Of a DNA stretch of 64,000 nt, positions 1 to 10,028 are shown in pieces (the stretch's first letter is position 1; each line of letters begins with the position of its first letter). The position numbers and the translations under genes are program-made. The DNA is from Mantis religiosa (lineage: Eukaryota; Arthropoda; Insecta; Mantodea; Mantidae), in contig CM060952.1 in the NCBI GenBank assembly GCA_030765055.1, forward strand, positions 80,728,664 through 80,792,663, written 5' to 3'. The notes under the pieces were generated by a model that had not been told where the DNA came from, did not search any database, and worked only from the letters and a program-made list of their open reading frames with translations.

Positions 1-192
1 TATCACATTTCCTTTCACTTATTTCGCCCTCATTCTATCATCACTTCTCTTATACGAGGCATCAGGCTGATCATCCATCCTAGGTTCTCTATCTGATCTA
101 GAGTTTCTGCTACTCAACCCGACGCCTAAAAGGCATAAGGTATAGGGGAAAACCAGCCCCTAATACCAGATAGTTCTAAACTAGGGAAGTTA

Positions 193-295
193 AAGAAGAA
201 GAAGAAGAAGAAGAAGAAGAAGAAGAAGAAGAAGAAGAAGAAGAAGAAGAAGAAGAAGAAGAAGAAGAAGAAGAAGAAGAAGAAGAAGAAGAAGA
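193..295. repeat. (GAA)n trinucleotide microsatellite
   Basis: About 100 bp of uninterrupted GAA/AAG triplets. The flanks (1-192, 296-655) hold no gene I can support. The right flank has weak similarity to dispersed family Z (a stretch ending in CTCAAAATGTGTATTT). Confidence 0.97.
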
Positions 296-655
296 GATGC
301 TTACCACATATGCATAGACAATTTCTTTCTAAAATTATTTAAATTTAGGAGACCTCAAAATGTGTATTTTTCTGTAACAACTTTTGGACTGAATGCTCTT
401 TCTATGTTATGCCAGAGAATTGTAAAAAGGAACTTTAAAACCCGTTATATTCTATATACATTTTCTTTTTCATTACGAGTCTGTATACCTGGTAATAGAA
501 AAAAAAAAACGTAAAATCCAGTCTCTTTGTAGGATATCACACTGTGATTTTTCCATAATATCACGCTCACCCCAAACTGTTTTACAGACGTAAAATGTCC
601 TTATGTTTTTGCTCATATTTTAATTCACATGCTATATGCTTAAAATATTTCCAAG

Positions 656-1187
656 ACAACAATGTATCCCGTAGGGGAGGGGATCCGTCCCCTTCAGCTG
701 CCGAGTGCGGGCGCTGCGGACCCTTAGCACTCGTGGTACCTCTGACGTGACTAGAGGAAACTCGGGGCGAACTGCGGAGCTCCTCCCGTCGGGGAGCTGT
801 TCGGGTTGGGCTGGACTCGAGGGGGCAGTGTGTTCCCGACACCCACGGGAAATTGGGTACCTCAGGCCAGGCTACGGCCGCCCGGAGGTGGTAGAGGGTT
901 GCCTCATAAGTCCCGGGTACCAGCCTGCAGAGCTAGTAGAAGGTGTGCTAGATCACCAGGCGCCCCACCGAGGTTTTCGGTAGTCTTCCCTGCGGGGTTG
1001 ACACGCGTAAGTGGCGTATTCACTTCCATCCCGTCTTGACGTTGTTGTCAACGGGGGGCTTTTTAGGAAACTAGATATTGCCCTATGGAAAGACCCCGGA
1101 GTTATCCATCGCTCCCGGGTTGAAGGATGCCAGCGTCTTCGGACTTTTGGGAGATCCTCTGCATTTTAAAAAAAATACAACAATGTA
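656..1187 (+). mobile_element. GC-rich retroposed sequence with poly(A) and TSD
   Basis: A 510-bp GC-rich block (667-1176) sits in very AT-rich DNA. It is bounded by the 11-bp direct repeat ACAACAATGTA (656-666 and 1177-1187) and ends in an A-rich tail just before the right repeat. That is the signature of target-primed reverse transcription by a LINE machinery. The body is not a SINE family seen elsewhere in the window and I recognise no protein in it. Short open frames exist on both strands, but none reads as a known domain. It could be a 5'-truncated LINE 3' end, a novel SINE or a processed host transcript. Confidence 0.75.
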
Positions 1188-1189
1188 GA

Positions 1190-3517
1190 TAGCTATATCT
1201 TGAATTTTGAGCTTAAAATATTTCCAAGATAACTAAAATGTAGATACCTATATTTTGAATTTTGAGCGTACAACTTGCAAAGCCCTCTTTAATTCGAATT
1301 ATTTTTATACAATAAGAACCCCCTAAGACATGCACACAAAAATGTAGAAAAATGATTAAAACACGTAATTTGTATCAAATTCAATCATAGATGGGAAATC
1401 GTTATTCATTATTTTACCTTCCGGCCATGTAAACAGCAGCATTTAAATAATCAGCGGCATGAAACATTCGACTGTCACTTAATAAAGTCGACTGTATTCC
1501 CTTGTACTTTGCAATATGATAATGTTTATCTTAACATGAAGTAGGTAGAGGAATAAGTGTTTGTACAAGAGTAGAGAAAATGTAACATATCAGATTTGTT
1601 TAAATGCCTTCCTTTATAGTAACGGTATTACTTTATTCTTGCTACGAATCCCTAAGCGTGTATTGATTTTAAACAAACAAAAGCCATTGTTAAAAGCGAA
1701 ACCGTTCCTGCGATATATCTGAAAAGAGATTTCTTGGCTCCACAACACAAGAAGAATAAGGCATTATCTGAAAGAGATGAGAATAAAAAAAGAAAGTGAT
1801 AGAGGATAGCATAGAAGGATAGTCAAAAAAGGAATAAGACAATTTCCAAGCAAAATATGAAGCTCCGTGAAAATAACGAGGTCCTCGCCGTGTCTGGCGA
1901 GTGACGTCACAAAGTAAATAAACGCAACTGATCTCTCATACGTGTTCTACATAATATTTGAACAGGGGTAACCAAACTAATTTGTGCTTGTATCAGTGAA
2001 TTGGGCCTATCTAAATAAATTCTGAATCTGAACTGTAACTTTTTAAAGGATTATAGCAACCAAGGCCTTTATATCACACAGATGGTACTGTTCATGTAAC
2101 TAAATTAAATAACTGCCTTTCTGAAAAAAAGAAAGTAATTAAAATATAATATGCTACAATTTTAAATATTTCAACACGTCTATTAATGTTTCAGCTTAGT
2201 GGTGATTTATTGAAAAGTAAAGTAACTGAAATAATTTATTACGATTATATCTTGCAAAGTTCACTCAGAAATTAAGCATCTGACAGTTGTGACATTTCCC
2301 AAACAATTTACATTAACATTTTCACAATAAAACTTAAATTCTTACAGTAACACATTGCTATGCAACTAAATCACAAAGATACAGAATGTATATTTTATAA
2401 GCAAGCCTTGATGCCAAAATTGATACAATAGAACTGTAATTATTTTTGTGTTCCTGATGCCAGCATGCTCCTATACAAAATAATAGAGCATATTTAACGA
2501 TTATCTTCCAGCATTGAGCTATAGAAAAGAAAGCATTTAAAAATTATCTAACTTTATAACTTATACTGTTAAAATATGTGTGATAAAGAGCTACTTATAA
2601 TTCTTAAGAGCCAAAGAAAATTAATTTCCCCAAATACATATTTCTACCTTTTATTATAGATACTTCTTATTTTTAATCTGTTCAATGCATATTATACATA
2701 TTAAAGGCTGTAAATATTACATTAAAAAGCCCTGTGAGTACCCTTTAAATAAACTTTATTTCTGAAGAAAAAAATTTACTGTCCAATAAATAACCTCGTG
2801 TAAAAAATGTTTATGTTGAACAACGCGACTTGGCATAATTTACTATATAAGCTTAGCTTTCTTATTCAGGGAGGTTATGATAAGTTTATTTATGTTTTAT
2901 ATAAAACTTGCGTTATTTAGCTCTCAGTGAGTACACCTAAGCATGCGAGCGAATTAAGCGTACATGTCCTAAACAATGAATATCATTGTTTTACAGTTTA
3001 TATAAAGTTTTTTATTCAGCCAATTTCATTTCTATCACTAATCTCACCCTGTCACACACTTTGCTTTCACATTACGAGGATCGCTAACATATCGCGTCTC
3101 TTCTCATGCATAGGTTGGCAAACTACTCATTAGATATCGAATGACACCAAATGCCACCTACAATGACAACGCGGTACTATCCCCGTCCGTTGGACTCGAA
3201 TATTTGGCCAAATAATTTATATAATTGTCTGTTTTTTTGTTACTCCAATAGACCTCATGCTTTTGAATGTACCTTAATGGACTTATTTTGTACTTGCAAT
3301 TTTTGTTTTGTTTAAAGTGCAGTTTGTTTATCGATTTTTAAGTAACATTTTGTTTCTTTGGTTGTTAGTTGCTCAGAAGCATGCAACACGATGTTTTTGG
3401 CATTTTGATTATACATTTTGCAGATGAAAATATGATTTAAAAGCTTTGATTAATTATTATGTCGAAACAGAAGACTAAACCAACGATAAACAGTTGAAGA
3501 CGTAGTTGTATACTTAC
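1190..3517. other. AT-rich intergenic or intronic DNA with family Z fragments
   Basis: No coding region is supportable. Positions about 1466-1590 match dispersed family Z: ACTGTCACTTAA, then ACTGTATTCCCTTGTAC, then GTACAAGAGTAGAGAAA. A small hairpin (CTCGCC at 1884-1889, GGCGAG at 1896-1901) is visible. From 1900 on I see only AT-rich unique-looking sequence. This stretch would lie in the next, 3' intron of the LRR gene. Confidence 0.6.
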
Positions 3518-3589
3518 AGTTGCTCTAACTTGTTGAGACCTTGGAAAACTTTACTTTCGATTTCTCTCATTCTGTTCTTGTACAAATAC
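3518..3589 (-). CDS. LRR exon (3' most of three) of a minus-strand receptor-like gene
   Basis: On the minus strand an acceptor TTTCAG precedes exactly 72 nt, followed by the donor GTAAGTATAC. The exon starts with the last base of a Leu codon and ends with CT, the first two bases of the next Leu codon. The 23 whole codons include RMREIESKVFQGLNKL, matching the LRR consensus LxxLxLxxNxIxxIxxxxFxxL. Phase and length are identical to the exons at 32158 and 53071, so all three can be spliced in frame in any combination. One 72-75-nt exon per LRR with phase-2 introns is known from LGR receptors (FSHR/LHCGR, RXFP). The relaxin-receptor-like assignment is inference. No transmembrane or ligand domain lies in the window. 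Confidence 0.82.
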
Positions 3590-5399
3590 CTGAAACAGAA
3601 ACAAATATTACTGTAATTGCTTAGCTTGTGTCTTATGATTGTAACATGCACAATCACGTTGGTAGCACGTAAATATATATGTTGGCACCAAAAACAAGTG
3701 ATTGTATTACGTAAAATGGACCTGAAAAGTAACGAGAAAAGTATTATACGGCATGTTATTAATAATACGGCATAGACAATCCTTTTAATATAAAATAACA
3801 GCTTAGGTATCTCTTTATTACTATAAATGCACAAACACAGAATTTACCTTTTAGTGTCTTTCATAAACACAATATGCAACTATAACATTAGTTATCGATC
3901 GAGTTGGTCTGAATTCAGGAAGACTGGGTTTGATCTCATTCGTGGAATGCAATTAATCTACTCAGGTGTCCTTTACATAAACCCTGATTTTCCCTGTTCA
4001 TGTTTCACGTGCTTGACGGTGTTTAGCGATGCTGGACAAATGGTGCCGATACCTGCCTCAAGGACACTATACCAGTGCCGTACTTAGTTTATATGGCGAT
4101 GTAAACAAAAGCACGTGTACGTGTGCGACATTTTTGGCTGTTTAGCCTTGTATCTCTCTGCGGATGAAAAATATAGTTTGCATATCCTTTTTTAAGACTT
4201 TAAATATATTAAAAATATATAAACAACTTCACATTATTACAAATGCAATGTCAAATAGTAATTAATTAGTATTTTATTTGGTGTATGCAAGCGTAATTTG
4301 TATGTATTAATCAGAGTGTAAGCTGCGCTTTGGCGGTTTAAAAGCAGAAGTAAGTGGGAGATCTACAACGTGGCTGCTTTTGTGCAATATGTAAACATCC
4401 CAGAGGGCAATCGTTAAAAGGTGCACGTTAATTTGAACGTGTTTTGCAAGTTGTGTTTCATACTCTTTGCATTACAGAACAAAAATGAATACCTTGAAAT
4501 CAATAACAACTGATCAATAACAACGAATACTTTGGAAAAGGGTAATGTCAAAATAAAAATGTTGCAAATTAATGATACCCATTTAAAATTTTCTTTATGT
4601 CATATGATTTGTCAAATATAGAATGTACAAAATTCTATCCTAATGAAGAGCGTTCAAAAGCTATTAGTAAAAATTCAAGATACAGATCTTATCTACCTTA
4701 AATCATTCGGTTTTGTAATCAAAATGGTTAGAGTAGTTTTTTGAGAAAATAAAGAATAACAACATCTAAATGTTAGAGTAAGTTTTAATCTGCGTTTGTG
4801 TTAAAAGTTGAAGACTTAGTTTCTGGGGAATGTGAATTCCTACAAAGTGATATATGAACTCCTACACAGTTAAAAGTTAACTAAATTACTACAGAATTAG
4901 AAGTCAAGATCCTAATTAAAATAATTTCAAAATTACAAGGTAATATTTTCCCTCATATATTGTACAGAATTGGTACTGTGCAACCATGATACTGGTTAGT
5001 GTGGTTTGACATGTTATCTTGGTTCATGGTCAAAATAATACAAATACAAAAAAATACTACAAACTTCCATGGTGGTGTAGGCGTGCATGCCTGGACAGAC
5101 TGTTGACAATTGACTGTGATCGACTACCTGTTACTAAATAAAGAGATTCACCAATCAGCGAATTTGTAGGAATTCACAGCGACCCTTAGTTCCATCTGTT
5201 TAAAAACATTTTTCTTACTTTCTCTTGTACGTTTACTACGTAGAGGAAATGGCTTTGTAAATTGTTCAATGCCGAGTTTTCACCAGAAATACATTTCGAA
5301 AGTTCAGAAAAGAAAAAAAGGAGAAAAAAAACGAAGACAACTTAGAAAAAGGTCTCTGAAAGTGTGTATGTGAACAGCAAAACTCTAAACATAAAAGTC

Positions 5400-6640
5400 A
5401 GGTAATACCAAATCTGGTATTTAAGTTCAGCATCTTCCAAGGATGCGGGACGAAGATTTTTAAGAAAATTCCTCTCACCTAATACTAACTCTTAATGTAG
5501 AACATTTTTAGAAAATTTTGTTTACAGTGCCAAATATTGAAGACATGTTCATTAATTTTCTTCTGAAATATCCTCAGAAGTTCTCTTAATTCTGAATTAC
5601 TTTTGAATAACTGGTAAACAGTAAGAGATAAAATCTTACTATACGAACATGCAGATGTGATTAAATCAGGTAAATTATGTCATATTTGTCTAGGAGGAAG
5701 ATCTTAAAGAGGCTTTCTATTAAAAAATCCGAATACAAAGTCGTTATTCGTAATTTTATGCCCTGGATATGCAACTAGAATATAATTACTAAGACATCAC
5801 ATATCAACAAGTTGTCTAGAACATTTGACTATCACTTGAAGTCTGTTGTATTCCCTTGTACCTAACATTAATATAATGTTTATCTTGATTAACAGGAAGT
5901 AGATATAAGAGTAAGTGTTTGCATAAGAGTAGAGAAAGCCATGCGAGTGCAACACATAAGACTTTTCTCAGAATATTGCTCCGTTTGTTTAGGGTATGCA
6001 TACGTCAAAGATTCTCAATAAAAAGCTACAGTCCACTTTAACGGTCGTCCCGCTTTAAATTATAAACATTTACTTTGGCGGCTCCGTTAGCTTTTCATTA
6101 CTGCTGTGAGCACGAAGACCATCACATGAGTAAACATTACGTGTGTGGCTGTGCAAAGGGTCACGTACCTAAATTTCCATATCTATTAACTAACCCGCGG
6201 GGGATTCACCACATAAAAAGATCCCCGAGCAGCCAAGTCAGTTTCATATTAGCTCCAATTTGTGTACACTTACTGACAAAACACTAAGGCTCAAGCGGCC
6301 ATCGTGTGCTCACACGTTTTATCCTATCACGTACTCTTGGGAAAACACGTTTTGAAACTCGCTGAATTAAAACAAATTAAGGAAAAGTATTCGTGATCTA
6401 TGTGTGGTATGAACATTAGAACTCAAAAGCGAATAGTTAAATAAAAACTAGGTATAAAACTTCAGCCTTTTGCAAGGATCAGACGAAAAGAGTTTTAAGA
6501 AAATCACCCACCCCAAACTACCTTTACGTGGCAAACTTCCAACATTTCGATTTTCCTCCTATGATTTTGATTAATACACCTCTGTACCTGTAAATTTGTA
6601 AATAGATAAGATTTTTCCGGAACGATAAATGAAATCGTTG
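5400..6640. repeat. Dispersed family Z copies (5' region)
   Basis: At least two partial copies. Signatures are AGCATCTTCCAAGGAT (near 5427), CCTCAGAAGTTCTCTTAATT (near 5572) with AACTGGTAAACAGTAAGAGA after it, TTTGACTATCACTTGAAGTC (near 5823), and a second AGTTTTAAGAAAATCACC block near 6490. The same modules recur near 300, 1466, 16020, 17450, 18100, 20900, 28360, 29040, 29390, 35900, 56200 and 62400-62930. No protein is encoded. The whole unit is not reconstructed here. Confidence 0.55.
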
Positions 6641-6654
6641 AAATGATACTCGAA

Positions 6655-6803
6655 TAAGTCCAGAGTTACCAGACATTCATCTTTCAGAATATCCCTTATC
6701 CTTATACCCGAAAAAAATTATCCAGATAACTCACCCCGACCGAGAATGGAATTCGGGACCTCTTGAACATGAGGCAAACACGCCTACCTACAAAGGCGGG
6801 CAT
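6655..6803 (-). repeat. SINE A, partial
   Basis: Minus-strand copy of the window's commonest SINE. The tRNA-like head lies at the high-coordinate end (near GGCGGGCAT) with a B-box-like block (TTCGGGACCTCTTGAAC), then the TTATCC hairpin arms of the body. The tail portion is missing. Confidence 0.8.
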
Positions 6804-7249
6804 AAAAATACAACGTTTAAATTAACGGTGATTTTTTTCTCCAACCAATTCAAGAACACACAAAATCTTTCGTCTACGTCGCCAGCTTTGTACACTCTAA
6901 GTTAACCTCATATTGTTGGCATTGCTACAGTGATAAATAACAACACACTAATTATATGGCAAATGGTCTCTTTTGCTTTTCTTTTTTTTTTCTTTTTTTT
7001 TCTTGTTTTTTTTTATTTGAACTGTCTTAAGAACATCTTGGAAACTGCTGGATTACGAGAGATATGGAGAAGAAGAGAAAGTAATGTGAAAAAAAAAATT
7101 GGAAAATGACAAACAAGATTTCTGGATATGGAAGCACAAAAACTACTTGCTATTGGTGAAGAAGTTGTTGGAGATCTTTATAGTTTCGTAAACCGATGAA
7201 AGATACTTGGGGAAGAGGAAAATACTGTTAGACAAAAGACGAAAAGATC

Positions 7250-7690
7250 ACCTTAAAACTTCTCCATTATCACCAATATTGTTAGTTCAATGCTAAAGTT
7301 AAGTCAGCTCTACTTTTACATAAATGCAACACGGAGTTACACAACAGAACTCCCGTATTTACACGTAAACTGCTTCGGCAGCTCTGCGATCCCTCATCCG
7401 GAACCGAAGTTACTGACTGTGAATGGCTTCCTGTCCGCTCCACGGTCTGCCGACTCCTCATCACGAACCTTCCCAGGTACCACACTCGACTCGAAGCACC
7501 ACACTGCTCTCACTGCATAACTCCCTGACTGGTCAACTCCCTGACTCCCGACGTCAGCTGTCCTTGAGCGCGTGTTTATTTCTCACGGCAAACCGCTTCC
7601 TTCTATGACACGTCAGCCAAAGCTGACCTTGAGCGCGCGTCAATTTCTCAGGCAGGCTCGCGCGATCGTTGACGTGGCAATACATAGATA
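7250..7690 (-). repeat. LTR-like family X copy (minus strand)
   Basis: Reading the minus strand, this aligns by eye with the copy at 53850-54545. Shared blocks are AGTGAGAGCAGTGTGGTGC, GAAGCAGTTTACGTGTAAAT, GTGTTGCATTTATGTAAAA and CATTGAACTAA near the 3' end. No internal retrotransposon region adjoins it, so it is a solo LTR or another long non-coding repeat. Short open frames on both strands are incidental. Confidence 0.65.
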
Positions 7691-8523
7691 CGCCAAATAG
7701 CAGCAAGAAGGTAAGAACAAGCAGATCACTAAGAGACCTAAGGAAGGATATTATATGGACATATAATATTTAATCGAAGAAGTGAAATTTGGAGAAAGGA
7801 ATACATAAATGAAGAATGATTTAAGATAGAAATATTGCTATAAGTAAAATGCTTTAAGATAGTAAAACTGTAGGAACAGTTTCAAAGGAATAAAAGGATA
7901 TGGACAGCAAGTAAGTCAAACAGCAAAATACGGGCCATAATTACTAAATTATAGTATAAAATATAAGCATGTCTGATTAAGAGCCAGTGGTGGACATCGG
8001 TCATATTTACCTATACATAGTTAATATTAAAATATAAATTTAAACGATTACCGATTTTTTTCGGGACAAAATTAATAGAACCTAGTTCGTTGAGACAACA
8101 GCTTCACCGATTTTCTCCTCCAAGTGTGACCCAGTATCGGAAGGAAACACAAAAGTAATTTGCTCGTTTTGTATTACCCCTGTGTTTCTTATTATTCCAC
8201 GCGCGTTTTATAGGCTCAGCCGAGATTTAATTCACTTTCACCCCTTCCTTGATTAAATTCTTCTTTTCCCTTTAGAGCTCTGTGTAATTTTCTTTTGCGT
8301 TCATCTTGATTGGTGTTGCTATCTGCTCAAGCATTTTATGGTGCGGATAATTTTGAGATTGTTTTTACTTTTGTATTTGTTTCCTGCGAAGGTAGGACAA
8401 TATCTTCAAAAGATATAATGTACTCTTAGTGGAGAAGTTACGTGATTGTATCATTTCGAAAATATTAAAGTTACGGGTTCTATAATAATATATCTGATAT
8501 ATTGCATTCATCTTTGATAAATA

Positions 8524-8866
8524 TGTTGTAGGGAAGAGTGGAACTTTTTCTCGGGGTATACGTGGAGGGTTGTGAGAAAAGCAACACGTTTAAAGTTGGA
8601 TGGTATTGTCCAAATGGATCGCGAAGCTGTTTTGGAGGGGAAGAGTTGAGTCAGGAAACTTGGCCACAATTTGGAAGAAGCGGGAATAAGAGAATCGCCT
8701 CGTTGCTTATCTGTTGGAAGAAGGAGAGTGGCACACTTTCAAGGTCAGTCACGAGCTGGCATCATAAGACTTGCGCTTAAGACATTTATAGACAGTGCAT
8801 CGAAGAGGATGCAATTCCAGAAAGATCTACCGCGTCCGGTAGGTGTATAAAACCAACATAGAATAA
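8524..8866 (+). repeat. Family X, left half, split by a Gypsy insertion
   Basis: Shares GAATCGCCTCGTTGCTTAT, CCAGTCACGAGCT-like and TTCCAGAAAGATCTA blocks with 53860-54140, including a TATA-like GTATAAAA just before the break. The right half resumes at 13583. The Gypsy-type element (8867-13582) therefore inserted into this repeat, just downstream of its putative TATA box. Confidence 0.75.
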
Positions 8867-9484
8867 TGTTACCAATGACACTTTTGTGCTTGCCCCGACA
8901 AGCGGGAGCCGGGCGAGTGGCAGCAGAGCTGGACAGACAGAGAGAGGATCCGGAATTTTGTCTTTCTCTTGCCGCGAATGTTCTGGGAAGGTCTACGGCA
9001 TTCTAGAAACTTGGTAATTTCCGTTCTCAAACGTTAAGTCCTATAGGACGATGAATGAAGTGGGTGCAGTGATGCTCAAATGAGTCCGGGGATCCATAGA
9101 GCTTAGAGTTACCAAACATTCGTATATCAGGATAAGGGAAAACCCCAGAAACAGCCTTATCCAGGTAACTCACTCTAACCGAGATTCCAACTTGGGACCT
9201 CTTGAACGTGAGGCAGGCACGCTACCGAGGCGGGCATTCCAGAAACAATGGTTGGAGGTATAAATAAATACCGGAAAGTCTTAGCAGCAGAGGTGGCGTG
9301 ACGGTTATTGCGTCAGTGGACTTTTGAAGTACACCGCAGTGATTTCTTTTGTTTACGTGCGGCAGAGCACCGAGTCGACCTTGAAGGAAGCTGAACGTCA
9401 ATTTCACATCTTTTTACTGCAATAAAGAGTGTTCTAAATTCATACAAACCAGACCTTTGATTCTACTTAATCGACGCAGACACA
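8867..9484 (+). repeat. 5' LTR of decayed Gypsy-type element 3
   Basis: Begins TGTTACCAA and ends with CA before a PBS-like TGGTATCAGGAGTGGGATC at 9487. It aligns with the 3' LTR (13172-13582) over GCGGGAGYCGGG, TACGGCATTCTAGAAAC, ACCGCAGTGATTTCTT and AATAAAGAGTGTT, with many substitutions, so the insertion is old. A SINE A (9011-9233) interrupts it, which explains its greater length. Flanks are ATAA on the left and ATAG on the right, a near-match for a 4-bp TSD. Confidence 0.85.
8998..9246 (-). mobile_element. SINE A nested in the Gypsy LTR
   Basis: A complete minus-strand SINE (9011-9233) flanked by 13-bp TSDs GCATTCTAGAAAC and GCATTCCAGAAAC (one mismatch). The uninterrupted site is preserved in the 3' LTR of the same element, so the insertion boundaries are clear. 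The body shows the conserved inverted repeat GGATAAGG (9130-9137) and CCTTATCC (9155-9162). Confidence 0.93.
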
Positions 9485-9596
9485 TTTGGTATCAGGAGTG
9501 GGATCACGACCATGAAGCCGCATTAGCGAAGATCTTAGAAGAGCTGAAAGAATTGAGACGGCAAACTACCTCACCGCCGAGCTGAAAGGAATAAAG

Positions 9597-10028
9597 ATGG
9601 CAAACGACAACCTCGCCAACGAACTGAAAGAAATGAGAACAGCGAATGACACCGTCACTACGAAGAAGGAAACGGCAAATAACTTGGCCACGAAGATAAC
9701 AGAATTGAACGCCAAATTAACCACAGAAATAAAAGCGACGAACGATAGCCTGGCCACGGAAATGAAAGAGAACGACAGCATGGCCACAGAAATGAAGGCT
9801 GCAAACAAGGCCCTCGCTGCCAAATTCGAGAAGCAGTTAGCCAGCGTGAGGGATGATGTCACGGAGCTGGACAAGTGGATGGGTGAAGTGGACGAGCACG
9901 TCGAAGACCTGGCGAACCACGTTAACAGTTTAGAGGAAAATGCCGGCAGCAACAGCAAGTCCCGGATTGGCGAGGGGCACGTCGGCGCCATTCATACCAT
10001 CACCTCAAGTGATACTGCACGCCATTAG
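9597..10028 (+). pseudogene. gag-like coiled-coil remnant of Gypsy element 3
   Basis: A 143-residue frame starting at an ATG shortly after the LTR/PBS. It is dominated by heptad-like repeats (ATEMKEN, ATEMKAAN, LTTEIKATN) predicting a long coiled coil, as in the N-terminal part of many insect Gypsy Gag proteins. No capsid-like domain follows, because the sequence passes almost directly into a protease remnant. The element is therefore truncated or internally deleted. Its codon usage is more GC-rich than the two younger elements. Confidence 0.6.

Noticed and set aside
705..1039. Coding gene in the GC-rich block
   Set aside because: Frames are short, overlap each other on both strands, and show no domain; the block is a retroposed sequence.
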